A DNA stretch of 64,000 nucleotides from positions 14,209,501 to 14,273,500 of the forward strand of contig JAZGTH010000007.1 of the NCBI GenBank assembly GCA_036877525.1. Reading direction: 5' to 3'. Made by a program: the position numbers and the translations under genes. The stretch is from Chromobotia macracanthus. Its lineage: Eukaryota; Chordata; Actinopteri; Cypriniformes; Botiidae. The notes beneath the pieces were generated by a model. That model did no database searches. It saw nothing but the letters and a program-made list of their open reading frames with translations, and was not told the origin of the DNA. How positions within the stretch are numbered: position 1 is the stretch's first letter; each line of letters starts with the position of its first letter. Positions 10,474 to 21,947 of the stretch are shown one piece after another.

Positions 10474-11365
10474 TTAAAAATAATATTTTTTATCTATCTG
10501 ACATGTTATTTGAGGGACTGACATCATAAAGGACTTTTGATTTCTCACACTGTAAAGTTGATTATATTCTTTGGGTGAACCCTTCATGGCTGCAGCCTCG
10601 GCTGATGGTCCTAATGACTTTTTGAAGGAAACCAACATGCACCGAAACGCAGAGAGTGGTAGAGTTAATGCATCGTTTTCCTGGGGCCTCCAAGTTGAAG
10701 CAGATGTGACTAGCTCCTTCCCGTGAGGGGGCACCCCCAGAGGCCTGACCCGTAAGTCGTTATAGTAAAAATGATGTTCCTCAGATCCATCCCCTGGCGG
10801 CAGCCCCCTGGGACCTATGACAAAGGAGGATGAACCTATGGAAGGCCACAGATTGATTTCTCACTTTCAGAAATTTCTTAACAATTTAATGGGACAGACT
10901 GCAGTACCAGAAGATGAAGGTGGGGCATTATGGAGAAAGAACTCGTCCTTCTCCTTGATTCCAGAGAGGTTCAACCACAGGTGTCTCTCCATGGCCACTA
11001 TTGCCACCATGGAATAGCCAATAGGGTGGGGCTAGATATCCTGAAAGAGAATGACTTATTTCAAGACCTTGGCACCTCAGAGAGGAGGTCTGAAAAAATG
11101 GAGGCTGTGCCCTAAGCTGGAGGAAGTGCTCATCAATTTGCTCTTCTTCTTCACTTCCCCCTTCTCTGATATCCATTCGATGTTTAATTTGGCTACAGCA
11201 CGACACTAACTCCTCACAACCTCAACTAACTCTTCGTACTTCAGGGACCGGGGCTGGCAAGTTTCCCCAGATCCCCCACATTGATGATGAGAACGTCCAC
11301 CTTCTCGGGGCTGGACAAATTCCACATCAAGTTCTCACCAGGAGCCACAGAGCATATCTCGAAGA
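10474..11365 (-). pseudogene. Second DIRS-like gag relic
   Basis: The minus strand in shifting frames gives pieces matching the DIRS-type gag of fish: CEELVSCCSQIKHRMDI near 11,220-11,160, FSDLLSEVPRS near 11,090-11,055, MVAIVAMERHLWLNLSGIKE near 11,010-10,950, and an FGD-like region followed by a basic tail. Stops and frameshifts separate the pieces. Order and strand are the same as in the relic at 955-2,000, but the sequences are well diverged, so they are independent or old insertions. Identification is by recognition of the ERHLWLNL block and is less certain than for the first relic. Confidence 0.55.
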
Positions 11366-12205
11366 GAACAAGTTGATTGAACATAATGAAAAAAATTGTT
11401 GAACTAACTTGTTTAAATTGAGTAAACTGGAAAATAGTTCGTTAATCAAAAGTAAGAATTTTACATAACTCAAGAGGATTTTTACAGTAACTTAAAATAT
11501 TAGATAGTAATAAAGTTAGAAGAATTTTTAAATAAAGTTTACACTACTTAATCAATTTAATTACATTGAGGTTTACAGTGTCTCCAGAATTCCATTATAA
11601 TTTTGTTAACATTGACCTTATCAGAAACAATAGTCTAATTTTGGGAAAAATAATGTTTATAAAAGATTCTAACTCTTAACACGAATTAGTTTATTTACTA
11701 GAAATTTGCCTGGAAACTTGAAACTTTTGCCTTCAGACTTTTAGTTTTTAGGTAAAGATATAAAGGTTAAGTTGTATTAACATAGACGCTTAATTGGATG
11801 CAGTAGACAAATCAAGTTTTTATTTGTTGTCTTTAATAAGAATTATTAAATCACATACATTATTTCTTGTCTTTACCACTACTTAAAATAATTTGGTTTT
11901 TTTGGTATGTTAAGTAATGCCTTGTAATTTAATTAATAATACAAGGTTTCATTGTGATTAATGTATAAAGTTCTGTTTCAACAAAATTAGAAGGGAATAA
12001 ATAAAACAGTGCAGTGTTCATTTTAGTGTTCCAATGTTTTCATTGCCACGAAACTAACATACTGCAATAAATACAAAATACCACTAATCTGCAACCTTTG
12101 GCCAGGCATAAACTGTACAATGACAGTAAGGTCTTTGTAAAATCTCACTGTATGAGTAAATCACATGCAATGAAAAGCCAAAAGCTTATGATTTATGCAC
12201 TCACC
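11366..12205. other. Gene-free AT-rich stretch
   Basis: Long AT-rich tract with no recognisable reading frame or repeat. Confidence 0.5.
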
Positions 12206-12443
12206 CCACGAAAATTAACCATAGTTTTACTACAGTTTACACCAAAAAAACATGGTACTATAATTAAACCCTGGTGAAACTGGATTATATAGCCACATTT
12301 TTAATAAGATTTGTTGTATCTAAACCATGGTTTTACCATGGTATTTGTATTAAAACTGTGGTTATATAAATGGGAACCAATGCACTAAAAAACAGGTTAT
12401 TACACTTTTACTGTAGTAAAACCATGGTTAATTTTCATAAGGG
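12206..12443. mobile_element. Palindromic MITE
   Basis: The left arm (12,207-12,236) reads AAAATTAACCATAGTTTTAC with TACAG following. The right arm (12,411-12,440) is its near-perfect reverse complement, CTGTAGTAAAACCATGG then TTAATTTT. Inner short palindromes ACCATGGT also occur. No open frame is present. It resembles the palindromic miniature elements common in teleosts; the superfamily is not assigned. Confidence 0.65.
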
Positions 12444-13111
12444 ACAATATGCGGTCCAACCTTTAAGGTGAGAATTGATTGCTGGATGAATCCCCCATGG
12501 GGGGCAAACAAAATTTAGGACATGTCAGAAGCTCATCTGACCAGCTGATGTCAGTTGGGAACGTTTAAACGCCCCTCAGTTCACCCTGTACACTGCACAA
12601 CAAACGATGCATGACAAAGCTGAAAATCTGCCTGAATGAAATAAAAGGTCTTGTACGGCTCTGAAATTGGCTCAAACTCTGATGAAAATTGCACAATGTA
12701 TGCACAGCTATAGGTAATACAGTTTTTGATTGGCTACGATTTTAGACTTCAGATACAGTTTGCTACAATGCAGGCACATGTTCTAGCGATATAAACTGTG
12801 ATATAAACTGTGAACTGACAGAAATACCCACTTAAATGTTAACATTATAGCTATAGCATATAAAATATCACAAGCACAAATAAACACACTTGGCACATTA
12901 TAAACTGAACCAACAATTTGAAAGTTAACGTTATAGCTAAACTGTGAACTGACTAAAAAACATATTAACATCAAGTTTAGCTTTTAAGTAAATGACTTGT
13001 CACCTGACCGATCTTTTAGGTAATCAGTTTTCCCATAAAATATCTAAATTAAACTTACTTACCATTTCATGCTGCTTTCACAAATCAGGATAAATGGAAT
13101 CTTCACACAGA
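12444..13111. other. Gene-free stretch
   Basis: Nothing is recognised. The motif AACATTATAGCTATA near 12,840 recurs as AACGTTATAGCTA near 12,926, a weak local repeat. Confidence 0.45.
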
Positions 13112-13905
13112 GGCTGTTTACACTTGGCATTAACATGCAACCTGTATCCGAATGTTGTCCACGTACACATTGAAAAGAGTGTAATTGTGCTTCTGATTGG
13201 AATGTTATCTGATCAGCGTGTCCTGGTCTAGAGGTAGTCGAAGACACATTGTGATCGGATCTCAGTGTAATGTAAACCCAATCCAGTCATCATGTCTGCA
13301 TTCGGAAAAACCCAGACATCACGCAAAACCCAGCCCCCTCTCTTCCGAACTGTCAGAAGAAAGATGGAGAACACCCGGCCTGTTGAACAGCGCTGTTCAA
13401 ACTCGTTATATCTTTGTGGAGTGAAAGTAGCTACAGGAATAGCAGTCACCTGTAGCAAACCAATACAGGGCCACAGCAACTCTGAAAGTTTCAGAACAAC
13501 TTATTCTCTGTAAAGCATGAGCATTTTTCTCGCCACAGCTGGCAACGTTATCGGATCCACGTTATTTTTTTACCGTTACCACAGCGGAATCTATCCACCT
13601 TATTAATAACTGCAGCCTCCTCATCCTCCTCATTTTGCGGGATCTGTAAAATGTTCCACAACTGAAAATGGTTTTCAAAAGACTACTCACCCCTTCAAGT
13701 CAACTTTGCACCGGGGCCATCTTCTGCAGACTTATATTTAAATATTTAAATATTGCGCAGGAAAGAGAGATCCGATCGGTTATCCAGATACAGAAGTCAG
13801 CTGATGTTGCCAAGTGTAAACGCGCTGTGTCCTGATTGACTGATGATACGATCTGCTTGATTGGATCACGGTGATCATATGTTAATGCTAAGTGTAAACG
13901 CAGCC
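13112..13905. mobile_element. Non-autonomous TIR DNA transposon
   Basis: The left end GGCTGTTTACACTTGGCATT (13,112-13,131, continuing AACAT) is matched by the inverted right end, whose reverse complement is GGCTGCGTTTACACTTAGCA continuing TTAACAT (13,879-13,905). The interior of about 790 bp contains CpG-bearing unique sequence and only short frames with no transposase resemblance. The target duplication is not clear. hAT-like or other superfamily membership cannot be decided by eye. Confidence 0.6.
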
Positions 13906-13989
13906 AGAGTGTCCATTACCACTCAATTTGCTGCCCCTTTCTTACAGAAACATAGATATGTACTTAATATCATCATTGCACTCGAAATT

Positions 13990-14172
13990 TACAAAAATTT
14001 AAAGGGAAAGTGAAATATTTGTCAGATATGGTAACCAATACCCGAAAGATGACCTCTGCATTTAACCATCACTGGTAAGCAGTGAGCACACACACACATG
14101 GAGCAGTGAGCAGCATTGCTGTGCCTGGGGAGCAGTCAGGGGTTAGGTGCCTTGCTCCCTTTCACTTTTGAC
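13990..14172 (+). mobile_element. MITE-like repeat M1, longer copy
   Basis: Begins near AAGTGAAATATTTGTCAGAT and ends near CCCTTTCACTTTTG, giving a short inverted terminus AAGTGAAA/TTTCACTT. The inside carries GACCTCTGCATTTAACCATC, a short CA run, GGAGCAGTGAGCAG and GGGGTTAGGTGCCTTGCTC, a string widely seen in teleost intergenic repeats. The 4,415-4,535 fragment is the same family. Confidence 0.6.
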
Positions 14173-15198
14173 TGTCAGATGTAACTAATGTCTTAATAAT
14201 GGTATCAGTATTAATGAATATGTCAAATAATCTCAAATTTGGTCAAATCATTTTAATACTTTTTTTTAAAGATAACCTGTGATATAATTCTTGTGATATA
14301 ATACCATTAGAAGGTATTCTCTTCTTTTTCGTAATCCATGCTGTTTTGAATGAAATCTTAAACGGTAATTTTAATTCACTTTAATTCATTTAAGCCAAAC
14401 TGAAAGTTTATGAAATGAGTTTGAAACACACCTGGAAAATTTAAGCCTCACTGTCTACATGCATATCAGTAATTTTCCATGCAAACATTCTGAATTTGGT
14501 TTTCAAACCAACTGTGAGTGAATGTAAATTGTTGTTGGTCCTAATACCTTGTCATGTATCATAGTTGACAAAACAAAAGACAATGAGTCATTCTGTCAAA
14601 TCATCAAAATTTTAGAAATTTCCCTGCTTCAAATTTTTCATTTTTAATTATTTTTACAAAAGCAAGGCCAACCCAAATAGTGATCAAAGTCAAATTAAGC
14701 CATATTAAATATCATTGATAAATAGTTACCAAGTAATCAAGTAATTTGTAGAAAGGGGTAAAAATTACTTTCACCTAAAATTTGAAGCCATAATGGAGGA
14801 GTTTAAAAATGACTGCAAAAAGATTCCAGCGTCATTATTTTTACAGAGATTTGCAGATCTATTAGTAAAATTTGTTCACTTTAGTGATCCTTGTTACAAT
14901 ATATGCCAATAGTGACAAGTCAAAAATGAGGAAAAAGCTCTTGTGTTGTTTACAAACTTTACATGCTTATAACTTAGACAGTTTAGATATATTTTAATGT
15001 TCTTTTAGAGTCTCATTCTTAAGCAACTTTAAGAAGCAATATTTTAAGGCCCTATATTGTTCAGTCCCTGATTAAATGTTCTTAGTAGTTTATTCATTTG
15101 AGTTTGTATTTGTATGAATTTCAAGGAATTTTGTAAAGGGATGTTGTTAGCATGAGCACTGATGGTGAGAACCCTGTTGGAACTGCTCGGTATATTAG
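14173..15198. other. Gene-free AT-rich stretch
   Basis: No coding or structural signal recognised. Confidence 0.5.
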
Positions 15199-15641
15199 TA
15201 TTGCAATGATGAATGTGGCACAAGGGGATCCATTTGCAGCATATTTATTACAAAACAGACAGGCAGGGTCAAACACAACAAACAGGGTAATAAAAAGCAA
15301 GGCAAAAGCGTAAACGAAGAACAGGCTAGGGTCGAGGCAGGCAGCAAACAATCAGAGAATCCAGGACAGTCCAAAAATCGAGGCAGGCAGCAAACAGGGA
15401 AAAAAACCCCAGCGCAAACAGTCCAAGAACAAAACCACAGGAACACCAGGAACGATGAAAACCACTCAGAGCTGTTGCCAGGGCAAAACAAGACTTCGTC
15501 TGGAGTCTGGGGTTCAAATACACAGACTAAATTGGGAACAGGTGTGAGTGCAATCAGTCTGAGGCACAAGGAATTATGGGAAATGTAGTTCGGTATTCAG
15601 GTCACGGCTCCCTCTGATGGTGCAGGAGCCTCCATCGTAAT
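15199..15641 (-). mobile_element. Solo LTR, family B
   Basis: In minus sense it starts TATTACGATGGAGGCTCC (canonical TG probably mutated to TA), passes a TATTTGAACCCC TATA-like site near 15,515-15,530, two copies of a TTTGCTGCCTGCCTCGA segment (near 15,340 and 15,390), then TTGTAATAAATATGCTGC near the 3' end. The 3' half matches the fragment at 2,090-2,308. No internal coding region flanks it, so it is a solo LTR or remnant. The target duplication is not clear. Confidence 0.6.
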
Positions 15642-15963
15642 AAGTATCTCTAAATGGATTGCATTTTTGAGAACCTAAACATGCTTGCAAACGTCAGAAA
15701 TGGTGAAAATGTACAACCCAATTCAAAAAGTGTTGGGACGCTGTGTAAAATGTGAATAAAAAAGAATGCAATGATTCGCAAATCTCATATACCCATATTT
15801 TATTCACACTAGAGCATAGACAACATATCAAATGTTGAAAGCAAGACATTTTACTATTTTTGGTAAAACATGAAATAGTAATTTCATTTTACTATTTGCA
15901 TAGTAAAATTCCCCCAGATATATAAACATTCACCAAAATATATAAACACGTTACCTCACCTAG
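15642..15963. repeat. End of a widespread teleost TIR repeat
   Basis: From about 15,713 the sequence reads TACAACCCAATTCAAAAAGT then GTTGGGACGCTGTGTAAAATG and GCAAATCTCATATACCCATA, a string I recognise from a very common fish repeat. Homology fades after about 15,900. Only one end is present. Confidence 0.55.
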
Positions 15964-16367
15964 TGTCATAAGCCACGCTTGAACTCAGGTCTCTTGTGAG
16001 GTGGTTTGGAAGATCTACCACTTAGCCACAGAGGCAGTAATGTTGGAGCCAAATGAAACACTCAAGGCAATATACCAGGCAAAGTAGATTTATTACAAAA
16101 AAGGTCTTTACAAGAAAAATAGAGAATCCAACAGAAGTCCTTCTCGGACAGAGGTATTAATAATAGTTGAGGTAATAAAAAACACATGAGAAAATAAGAA
16201 CTCCACGAGGGGAGAAAACACAACTAGAGTACATTAACAATCAAACAACTAGGAACACCTTACTTAAGGTAGCTTGGAAGGACTTGGTGAAACAAAGCAG
16301 GAAGTTCACAGCCAAGACTCAAAAACCAGAGACAGATAAACTACAGGTAGGAGGTAGGATCGTGACA
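15964..16367 (-). mobile_element. LTR-type element with 5-bp TSD, family C
   Basis: This 404-bp block has termini TGTCA...TGACA and is flanked by identical 5-bp repeats CCTAG (15,959-15,963 and 16,368-16,372). In minus sense it begins TGTCACGATCCTACC and carries TTGTAATAAATCTAC (polyadenylation signal) about 270 bp in, so the structure fits a solo LTR. It shares only the terminal TGTCA with family A. Its last ~70 bp in minus sense resemble a tRNA (separate entry). Confidence 0.65.
15968..16035 (-). ncRNA. tRNA-like sequence inside LTR C
   Basis: The minus strand reads TGGCTAAGTGGT (16,028-16,017), a good Pol III A box, and 30 bp later GAGTTCAAGC (15,986-15,977), a partial B box. Spacing and length fit a tRNA, but the T-arm does not pair well and no confident anticodon can be assigned. 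Probably a tRNA-derived relic, or coincidence. Confidence 0.3.
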
Positions 16368-16372
16368 CCTAG

Positions 16373-17348
16373 ATTATTTAATTATTACAACTTCCGTGGT
16401 GTTAAAATGTGAAGCACAGCTTGATATACTAGATTAAGTCATATGCACTGCTATAGGTTATATTTATCAATATCACTTCAAACTTTAACATATTTTTTCA
16501 ACATTTTATTTTCCAAATAATTCAAGTTGCCAGGACATGGTAATGAGTGTTATGTACAAGTCAGCCACATCCTGTGTAATATTTGTTAGATTTCAGCCAC
16601 CACTGGTAGACAGTATCACTCTGAAGAAGACATTACAAGGATAAATGATGCCTTCCAGAGTTAGTGTAGATGTACATTTCTAAAAACAAAAAAAGTTAAT
16701 GAATGAGTTAAAAAGCTGTTTTTATTATTCTTAATAACAGTATATTTTTGAACTCAAGATATTAAAAGTGCTGTTTTATATGATTGATTGATTATATGAT
16801 ACATTATTTGTTCTTTAGACATTCCTTCTTAAAAGAAATCATATTTGTACAAAATGACTTACATGTAGTTTTTGTCAACTGAAAATGTGTTCTGTTTCCC
16901 ACTATTTTTAGTCCTGTGATTAAAAAGTCAGATCTGAGCGCTCCCTTTGGGGTGTAATGGTCAACGTGTATGATTGGCTACTGTCTTAACCAATGAACAG
17001 CACAGTGTTTGACTTGTGTGAGTGTAACAAGATCTGCAGATGCACTCGCTCCTCTAAAAGTTTTCTCTTCAGCCTGTGTGACGTCATAGTGGATTAAACC
17101 CAAACCAAGACGATGTTGCTGTGATGTTGTTCTGTCAGGGGGGACTGTTTCCACTTCTCTGTGACTAAACAACCATGGGAAAGTGGGTGTTGTTATATTG
17201 CTCTGGGTCAAGTCATATGAAAATGAATCTACCTAGAGACGTCACAAATCTGGCCATTTCACCTTTGTTTTTTCCCTGAGAACGATTACATAAATGTTTT
17301 GTTATTGATTATTTTGTTAAGGAGGACGTTTAAAGCTATGAAACTATA
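16373..17348. other. Gene-free stretch
   Basis: No gene recognised. Near 17,080 there is a TGACGTCA octamer (CRE-like), and two ATTGG boxes lie within 16,970-17,000. An ATG in good context at about 17,174 opens a frame of only about 35 codons. No exon can be supported. Confidence 0.4.
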
Positions 17349-17877
17349 CACTACCAGTCAAAAGTTTGGAAACACTTTTTCTTTGTTCATATTTTTTTTA
17401 ATTTTTGAATAATAGTAAACTTATCAAAACTATGGAATAACATAAAAATGTAACTTTAGGAATTATGTTGTGACTGAAGAAAATTAAAATAAGGTAAAAT
17501 AGGATATATTCTAGCATATTCAATATAGTCACCCTTCATCTAGAATTTACAACAATTTTCTTGACATTTTCCATCACTCAGTTTCTTGAGGAATCATCCT
17601 GAGAAGATTTTTAAAGAGTTTTGAAGGAGTTCCCCTCTATCCTGCGTTCTTATTGGCTGCTTTTTTCTTACTTATTTGGTCCAAATCATCTATTTCGAAA
17701 AAAAAAATTATTGTAGTTTTCTAATAACAAAAATTAAACTGAAATTAATATGTTGGTACAATTATATTATATTTTTATTTTTACATTTTTAATGTTTAAT
17801 CAAATGTCTTCAGATTAAAAGATTTTCAAGATAAGAAGCATTTCAGTCAAGTTTTTCCAAACTTTTCACTGGTAGTG
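17349..17877. mobile_element. Tc1/mariner-like MITE
   Basis: The left end CACTACCAGTCAAAAGTTTG (17,349-17,368, continuing GAAACAC) is matched inverted at the right end (CCAAACTTTTCACTGGTAGTG, ending 17,877). The 529-bp element is bordered by TA on both sides (17,347-17,348 and 17,878-17,879), the Tc1/mariner target. No transposase frame remains. Confidence 0.8.
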
Positions 17878-18127
17878 TATGTTTGGCCCAAATGAAAAAA
17901 ACATAGAAATAAATGTGATTATACATATTGTGTAGAATTTACCTGATGTTTCTCTTCTGGCCACAGTAAGCAAACACTCTTACTGTAACACAGTACTACT
18001 TCAGAGCAGTTAACAATATAAAGGCAGTTTAAGTGACGTTAATATGTGAGCAATAAACAAAGAAGCAAATTACCAGTGAATACAAATGCGGGTTTATTAA
18101 AATATGCTACGGCAAACATACACAATA
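17878..18127. other. Spacer before the expanded LTR
   Basis: Unrecognised AT-rich sequence ending ...CACAATA directly before the LTR terminus TGTCAGG. Confidence 0.5.
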
Positions 18128-18409
18128 TGTCAGGTACAGGAGAAACTAACCCAGTCGTAGACAGCGTTAAACAGAAAAAAGTCTTTATTTAACAAAAAAC
18201 AAAACAAGAACCCACGAGGAGGCAAAACGATAACCAAACACAGACTTAAAACTAAACTCAAGAACTCCCAAGTAAACGGAGCAAAAACGAAACCAAAGAC
18301 AAGAAAAACAGAGAGCGAAAAAACACGACTGGACAACGACTAGGAAAACTTGACAAGAACAAAGTTACAAGATCACAAAGTACAAAATTGCACATTGCGA
18401 ACCAACACA
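18128..18409 (-). repeat. R/U5-side remnant of expanded LTR
   Basis: Homologous to 187-470 of the ordinary LTR: shares TGTCAGGTAC, AACAGAAAAA, the rc AATAAA at 18,184-18,189, and CAAGAACCC(A/G)CGAGG. Many small indels show it is not a recent copy of that LTR. Confidence 0.8.
18184..18189 (-). terminator. Polyadenylation signal of the expanded LTR
   Basis: The minus strand reads AATAAA within GTTAAATAAAGAC, equivalent to 244-249 of the ordinary LTR. Any minus-strand transcript started in the array would meet it just after leaving the array. Confidence 0.5.
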
Positions 18410-20104
18410 AGACATTAAACAACACGAGACAGAAAACACGGGGACATTAAATAAGACAAGACAGAGAACACGGGGGCATTAAATAACACACAGACAGAGA
18501 ACACAGGGACATTAAATAACACACAGACAGAGAACACGGGGACATTAAATAACACACAGACAGAGAACACAGGGACTTTAAATAACACGAGACAGAGAAC
18601 ACGGGGACATTAAATAAGACGAGACAGAGAACATGGGGGCATTAAATAAGACGAGACAGAGAACACGGGGACATTAAATAAGACAAGACAGAGAACACGG
18701 GGACATTAAATAACACACAGACAGAAAATACGGGGACATTAAATAAGACAAGACAGATAACACGGGGACATTAAATAAGACAAGACAGAGAACACAGGGG
18801 CATTAAACAACACACAGACAGAGAACACGGGGACATTAAACAACACGAGACAGAGAACACGGGGGCATTAAACAACACGAGACAGAGAACACGGGGGCAT
18901 TAAAAAAGACGAGACAGAGAACACGGGGGCATTAAACAACACGAGACAGAGAACACGGGGGCATTAAAAAAGACGAGACAGAGAACACGGGGGCATTAAA
19001 TAACACACAGACAGAAAACACGGGACATTAAATAAGACGAGACAGAGAACACGGGGACATTAAATAACAAACAGACAGAGAACACGGGACATTAAATAAC
19101 ACAGAGACAGAGAACACGGGGACATTAAATAAGACGAGACAGAGAACACGGGTGCATTAAATAAGACGAGACAGAGAACACTGGGGCATTAAATAACACG
19201 AGACAGAGAACACAGGGGCATTAAACAACACACAGACAGAAAACACGGGGACATTAAACAAAACGAGACAGAGAACACGGGGGCATTAAATAAGACGAGA
19301 CAGAGAACACAGGGGCATTAAATAAGACGAGACAGAGAACACGGGGACATTAAATAGCACGAGAAAGCGAACACGGGGACATTAAATAAGACGAGACAGA
19401 AAACATGGGTGCATTAAATAAGACGAGACAGAGAACACGGGGGCATTAAATAACACACAGACAGAAAACACGGGGACATTAAATAACACACAGACAGAGA
19501 ACACGGGGGCATTAAATAAGACGAGACAGAGAACACGGGGACATTAAATAACACACAGACAGAGAACACGGGACATTAAATAACACAGAGACAGAGAACA
19601 CGGGGACATTAAATAAGACGAGACAGAGAACACGGGTGCATTAAATAGCACGAGAAAGCAAACACGGGGACATTAAATAAGACAAGACAGAAAACATGGG
19701 GGCATTAAATAACACACAGACAGAAAACACGGGGACATTAAATAACACACAGACAGAAAACACGGGACATTAAATAAGACGAGACAGAGAACACGGGGAC
19801 ATTAAATAACACACAGACAGAGAACACGGGACATTAAATAACACAGAGACAGAGAACACGGGGACATTAAATAAGACGAGACAGAGAACACTGGGGCATT
19901 AAATAACACGAGACAGAGAACACAGGGGCATTAAACAACACACAGACAGAAAACACGGGGACATTAAACAAAACGAGACAGAGAACACGGGGGCATTAAA
20001 TAAGACGAGACAGAGAACACAGGGGCATTAAATAAGACGAGACAGAGAACACGGGGACATTAAATTACACGAGACAGAGAACACTGGGACATTAAATAAC
20101 ACGC
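18410..20104 (-). repeat. Tandem array, proximal block
   Basis: About 50 tandem units of 29-33 bp. The main unit (plus strand) is GACGAGACAGAGAACACGGG followed by GGCATTAAATAA (32 bp). A 33-bp subtype has ACACACAGACAG in place of GACGAGACAG, and AAACAACAC or AGCACGAGAAAG variants occur. Each unit carries TATTTAATG on the minus strand. No intervening spacers. Confidence 0.95.
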
Positions 20105-20456
20105 AACTTCTTACAGCCGTGGGATTATCTGTTATCTGTATGAGTTTCCATAAACAAAAGTGAACATGAAAGAATGCTTTTTGCCTGTTTTAGACAATAT
20201 CTGAAAAATGAGAGAGGATTTATTTACAAAGAACGTTCATTCTGAATTCTAAGCACTTCAATTTTCCAAACTGCACTGTGTATACTGTACACTGTGGATC
20301 TATGTGACAGAATTTCTGCCAATTCTGAGTTCATCCAGCTGTGCTTGAGGAAAATACTAAGCATTTAGATGCTTTGGAGTTCTGTGTACAGTTTATTCTT
20401 CCTTCTGTAAATCTGTGAATCTACTCTCCAACAATGTAACTTTGGGAAAAAAAATT
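20105..20456. other. Non-repeat insert in the array, copy 1
   Basis: About 352 bp of ordinary AT-rich sequence, starting CAACTTCTTACAGCCGTGGG and ending TTTGGGAAAAAAAATTA, interrupts the array. It has no coding signal and no terminal repeats that I can see. The same sequence appears again at 21,593-21,947. Its origin is not known. Confidence 0.85.
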
Positions 20457-21592
20457 AATAAGACGAGACAGAGAACACTGGGGCATAAAATAACACGAGA
20501 CAGAGAACACGGGGGCATTAAACAACACACAGACAGAAAACACGGGGACATTAAACAAAACGAGACAGAGAACACGGGGGCATTAAATAAGACGAGACAG
20601 AGAACACGGGGACATTAAATAGCACGAGAAAGCGAACACGGGGACATTAAATAAGACGAGACAGAAAACATGGGTGCATTAAATAAGACGAGACAGAGAA
20701 CACGGGGGCATTAAATAACACACAGACAGAAAACACGGGGACATTAAATAACACACAGACAGAGAACACGGGGCATTAAATAAGACGAGACAGAGAACAC
20801 AGGGGCATTAAAATAACATACAGACAGAAAACACGGGGACATTAAATAACACACAAACAGAGAACACGGGGCATTAAATAAACGAGAAAGAACACGGGGG
20901 CATTAAATAACACGAAAGAAAACAGGGCATTAAACAACACAAAAAAAAACGGAATTAAACAAAACAGACAAGAACGGGGCATTAAATAAACGAGAAGAAA
21001 AAGGGGATTAAATAAGACGAGAAGAGAAACGGGACATTAAATAAAGAAGATAAATAAAGAGAAAAAACATGGGTGCATTAAATAAACGAGAAGAAAAGGG
21101 CATTAAATAAACAAGAAAAAACACGGGGACATTAAATAACAAAAGAGAAAGGGGCATAAATAAAGAGACAGAAACACGGGACATAATAACAAAGAAAAAG
21201 GACATTAAATAAAAAGAAAGAAGGGACATAAATAAGACGAACAGAGAAACGGGGCTAATAAAATAAATAGACAGAAAGTAATAAACACAAAACAGGACAT
21301 TAAATAACACACAGAAGAAACACGGGACATTAAATAACACAGAGACAGAGAACACGGGGACATTAAATAAGACGAGACAGAGAACACTGGGGCATTAAAT
21401 AACACGAGACAGAGAACACAGGGGCATTAAACAACACACAGACAGAAAACACGGGACATTAAACAAAACGAGACAGAGAACACGGGGGCATTAAATAAGA
21501 CGAGACAGAGAACACAGGGGCATTAAATAAGACGAGACAGAGAACACGGGGACATTAAATTACACGAGACAGAGAACACTGGGACATTAAAT
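20457..21592 (-). repeat. Tandem array between the inserts, with a degraded stretch
   Basis: Units are regular until about 20,810. From about 20,870 to 21,350 they are riddled with 1-6-base deletions (for example AAACGAGAAAGAACACGG and a poly-A run of nine near 20,941), then become regular again. Nearly all changes are losses, which looks more like uncorrected read errors than decay. Confidence 0.85.
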
Positions 21593-21947
21593 AACACCAA
21601 CTTACAGCCGTGGGATTATCTGTTATCTGTATGAGTTTCCATAAACAAAAGTGAACATGAAAGAATGCTTTTTGCCTGTTTTAGACAATATCTGAAAAAT
21701 GAGAGAGGATTTATTTACAAAGAACGTTCATTCTGAATTCTAAGCACTTCAATTTTCCAAACTGCACTGTGTATACTGTACACTGTGGATCTATGTGACA
21801 GAATTTCTGCCAATTCTGAGTTCATCCAGCTGTGCTTGAGGAAAATACTAAGCATTTAGATGCTTTGGAGTTCTGTGTACAGTTTATTCTTCCTTCTGTA
21901 AATCTGTGAATCTACTCTCCAACAATGTAACTTTGGGAAAAAAAATT
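21593..21947. other. Non-repeat insert in the array, copy 2
   Basis: Near-identical to 20,105-20,456. The only differences noticed are a few missing bases at the left junction (CACCAACTTACAG against CACGCAACTTCTTACAG). The following array units also match, at a constant offset of 1,491 bp, so insert and flanking array were duplicated together. Confidence 0.9.

Noticed and set aside
13292..13513. 73-codon plus frame inside the TIR element, as a transposase
   Set aside because: Too short, no DDE-type or DNA-binding motifs, and overlapping frames exist on the other strand.
17174..17281. Short frame starting MGKWVLLYCS after a CRE-like promoter
   Set aside because: Only about 35 codons, no splice context or known family, and the promoter boxes are short enough to occur by chance.
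20405..20620. Plus-strand 67-codon frames starting MNLLSNNVTLGKK at 20,415 and 21,906
   Set aside because: They start in the non-repeat spacer and run into array units. Their identity only reflects the duplication of the spacer.
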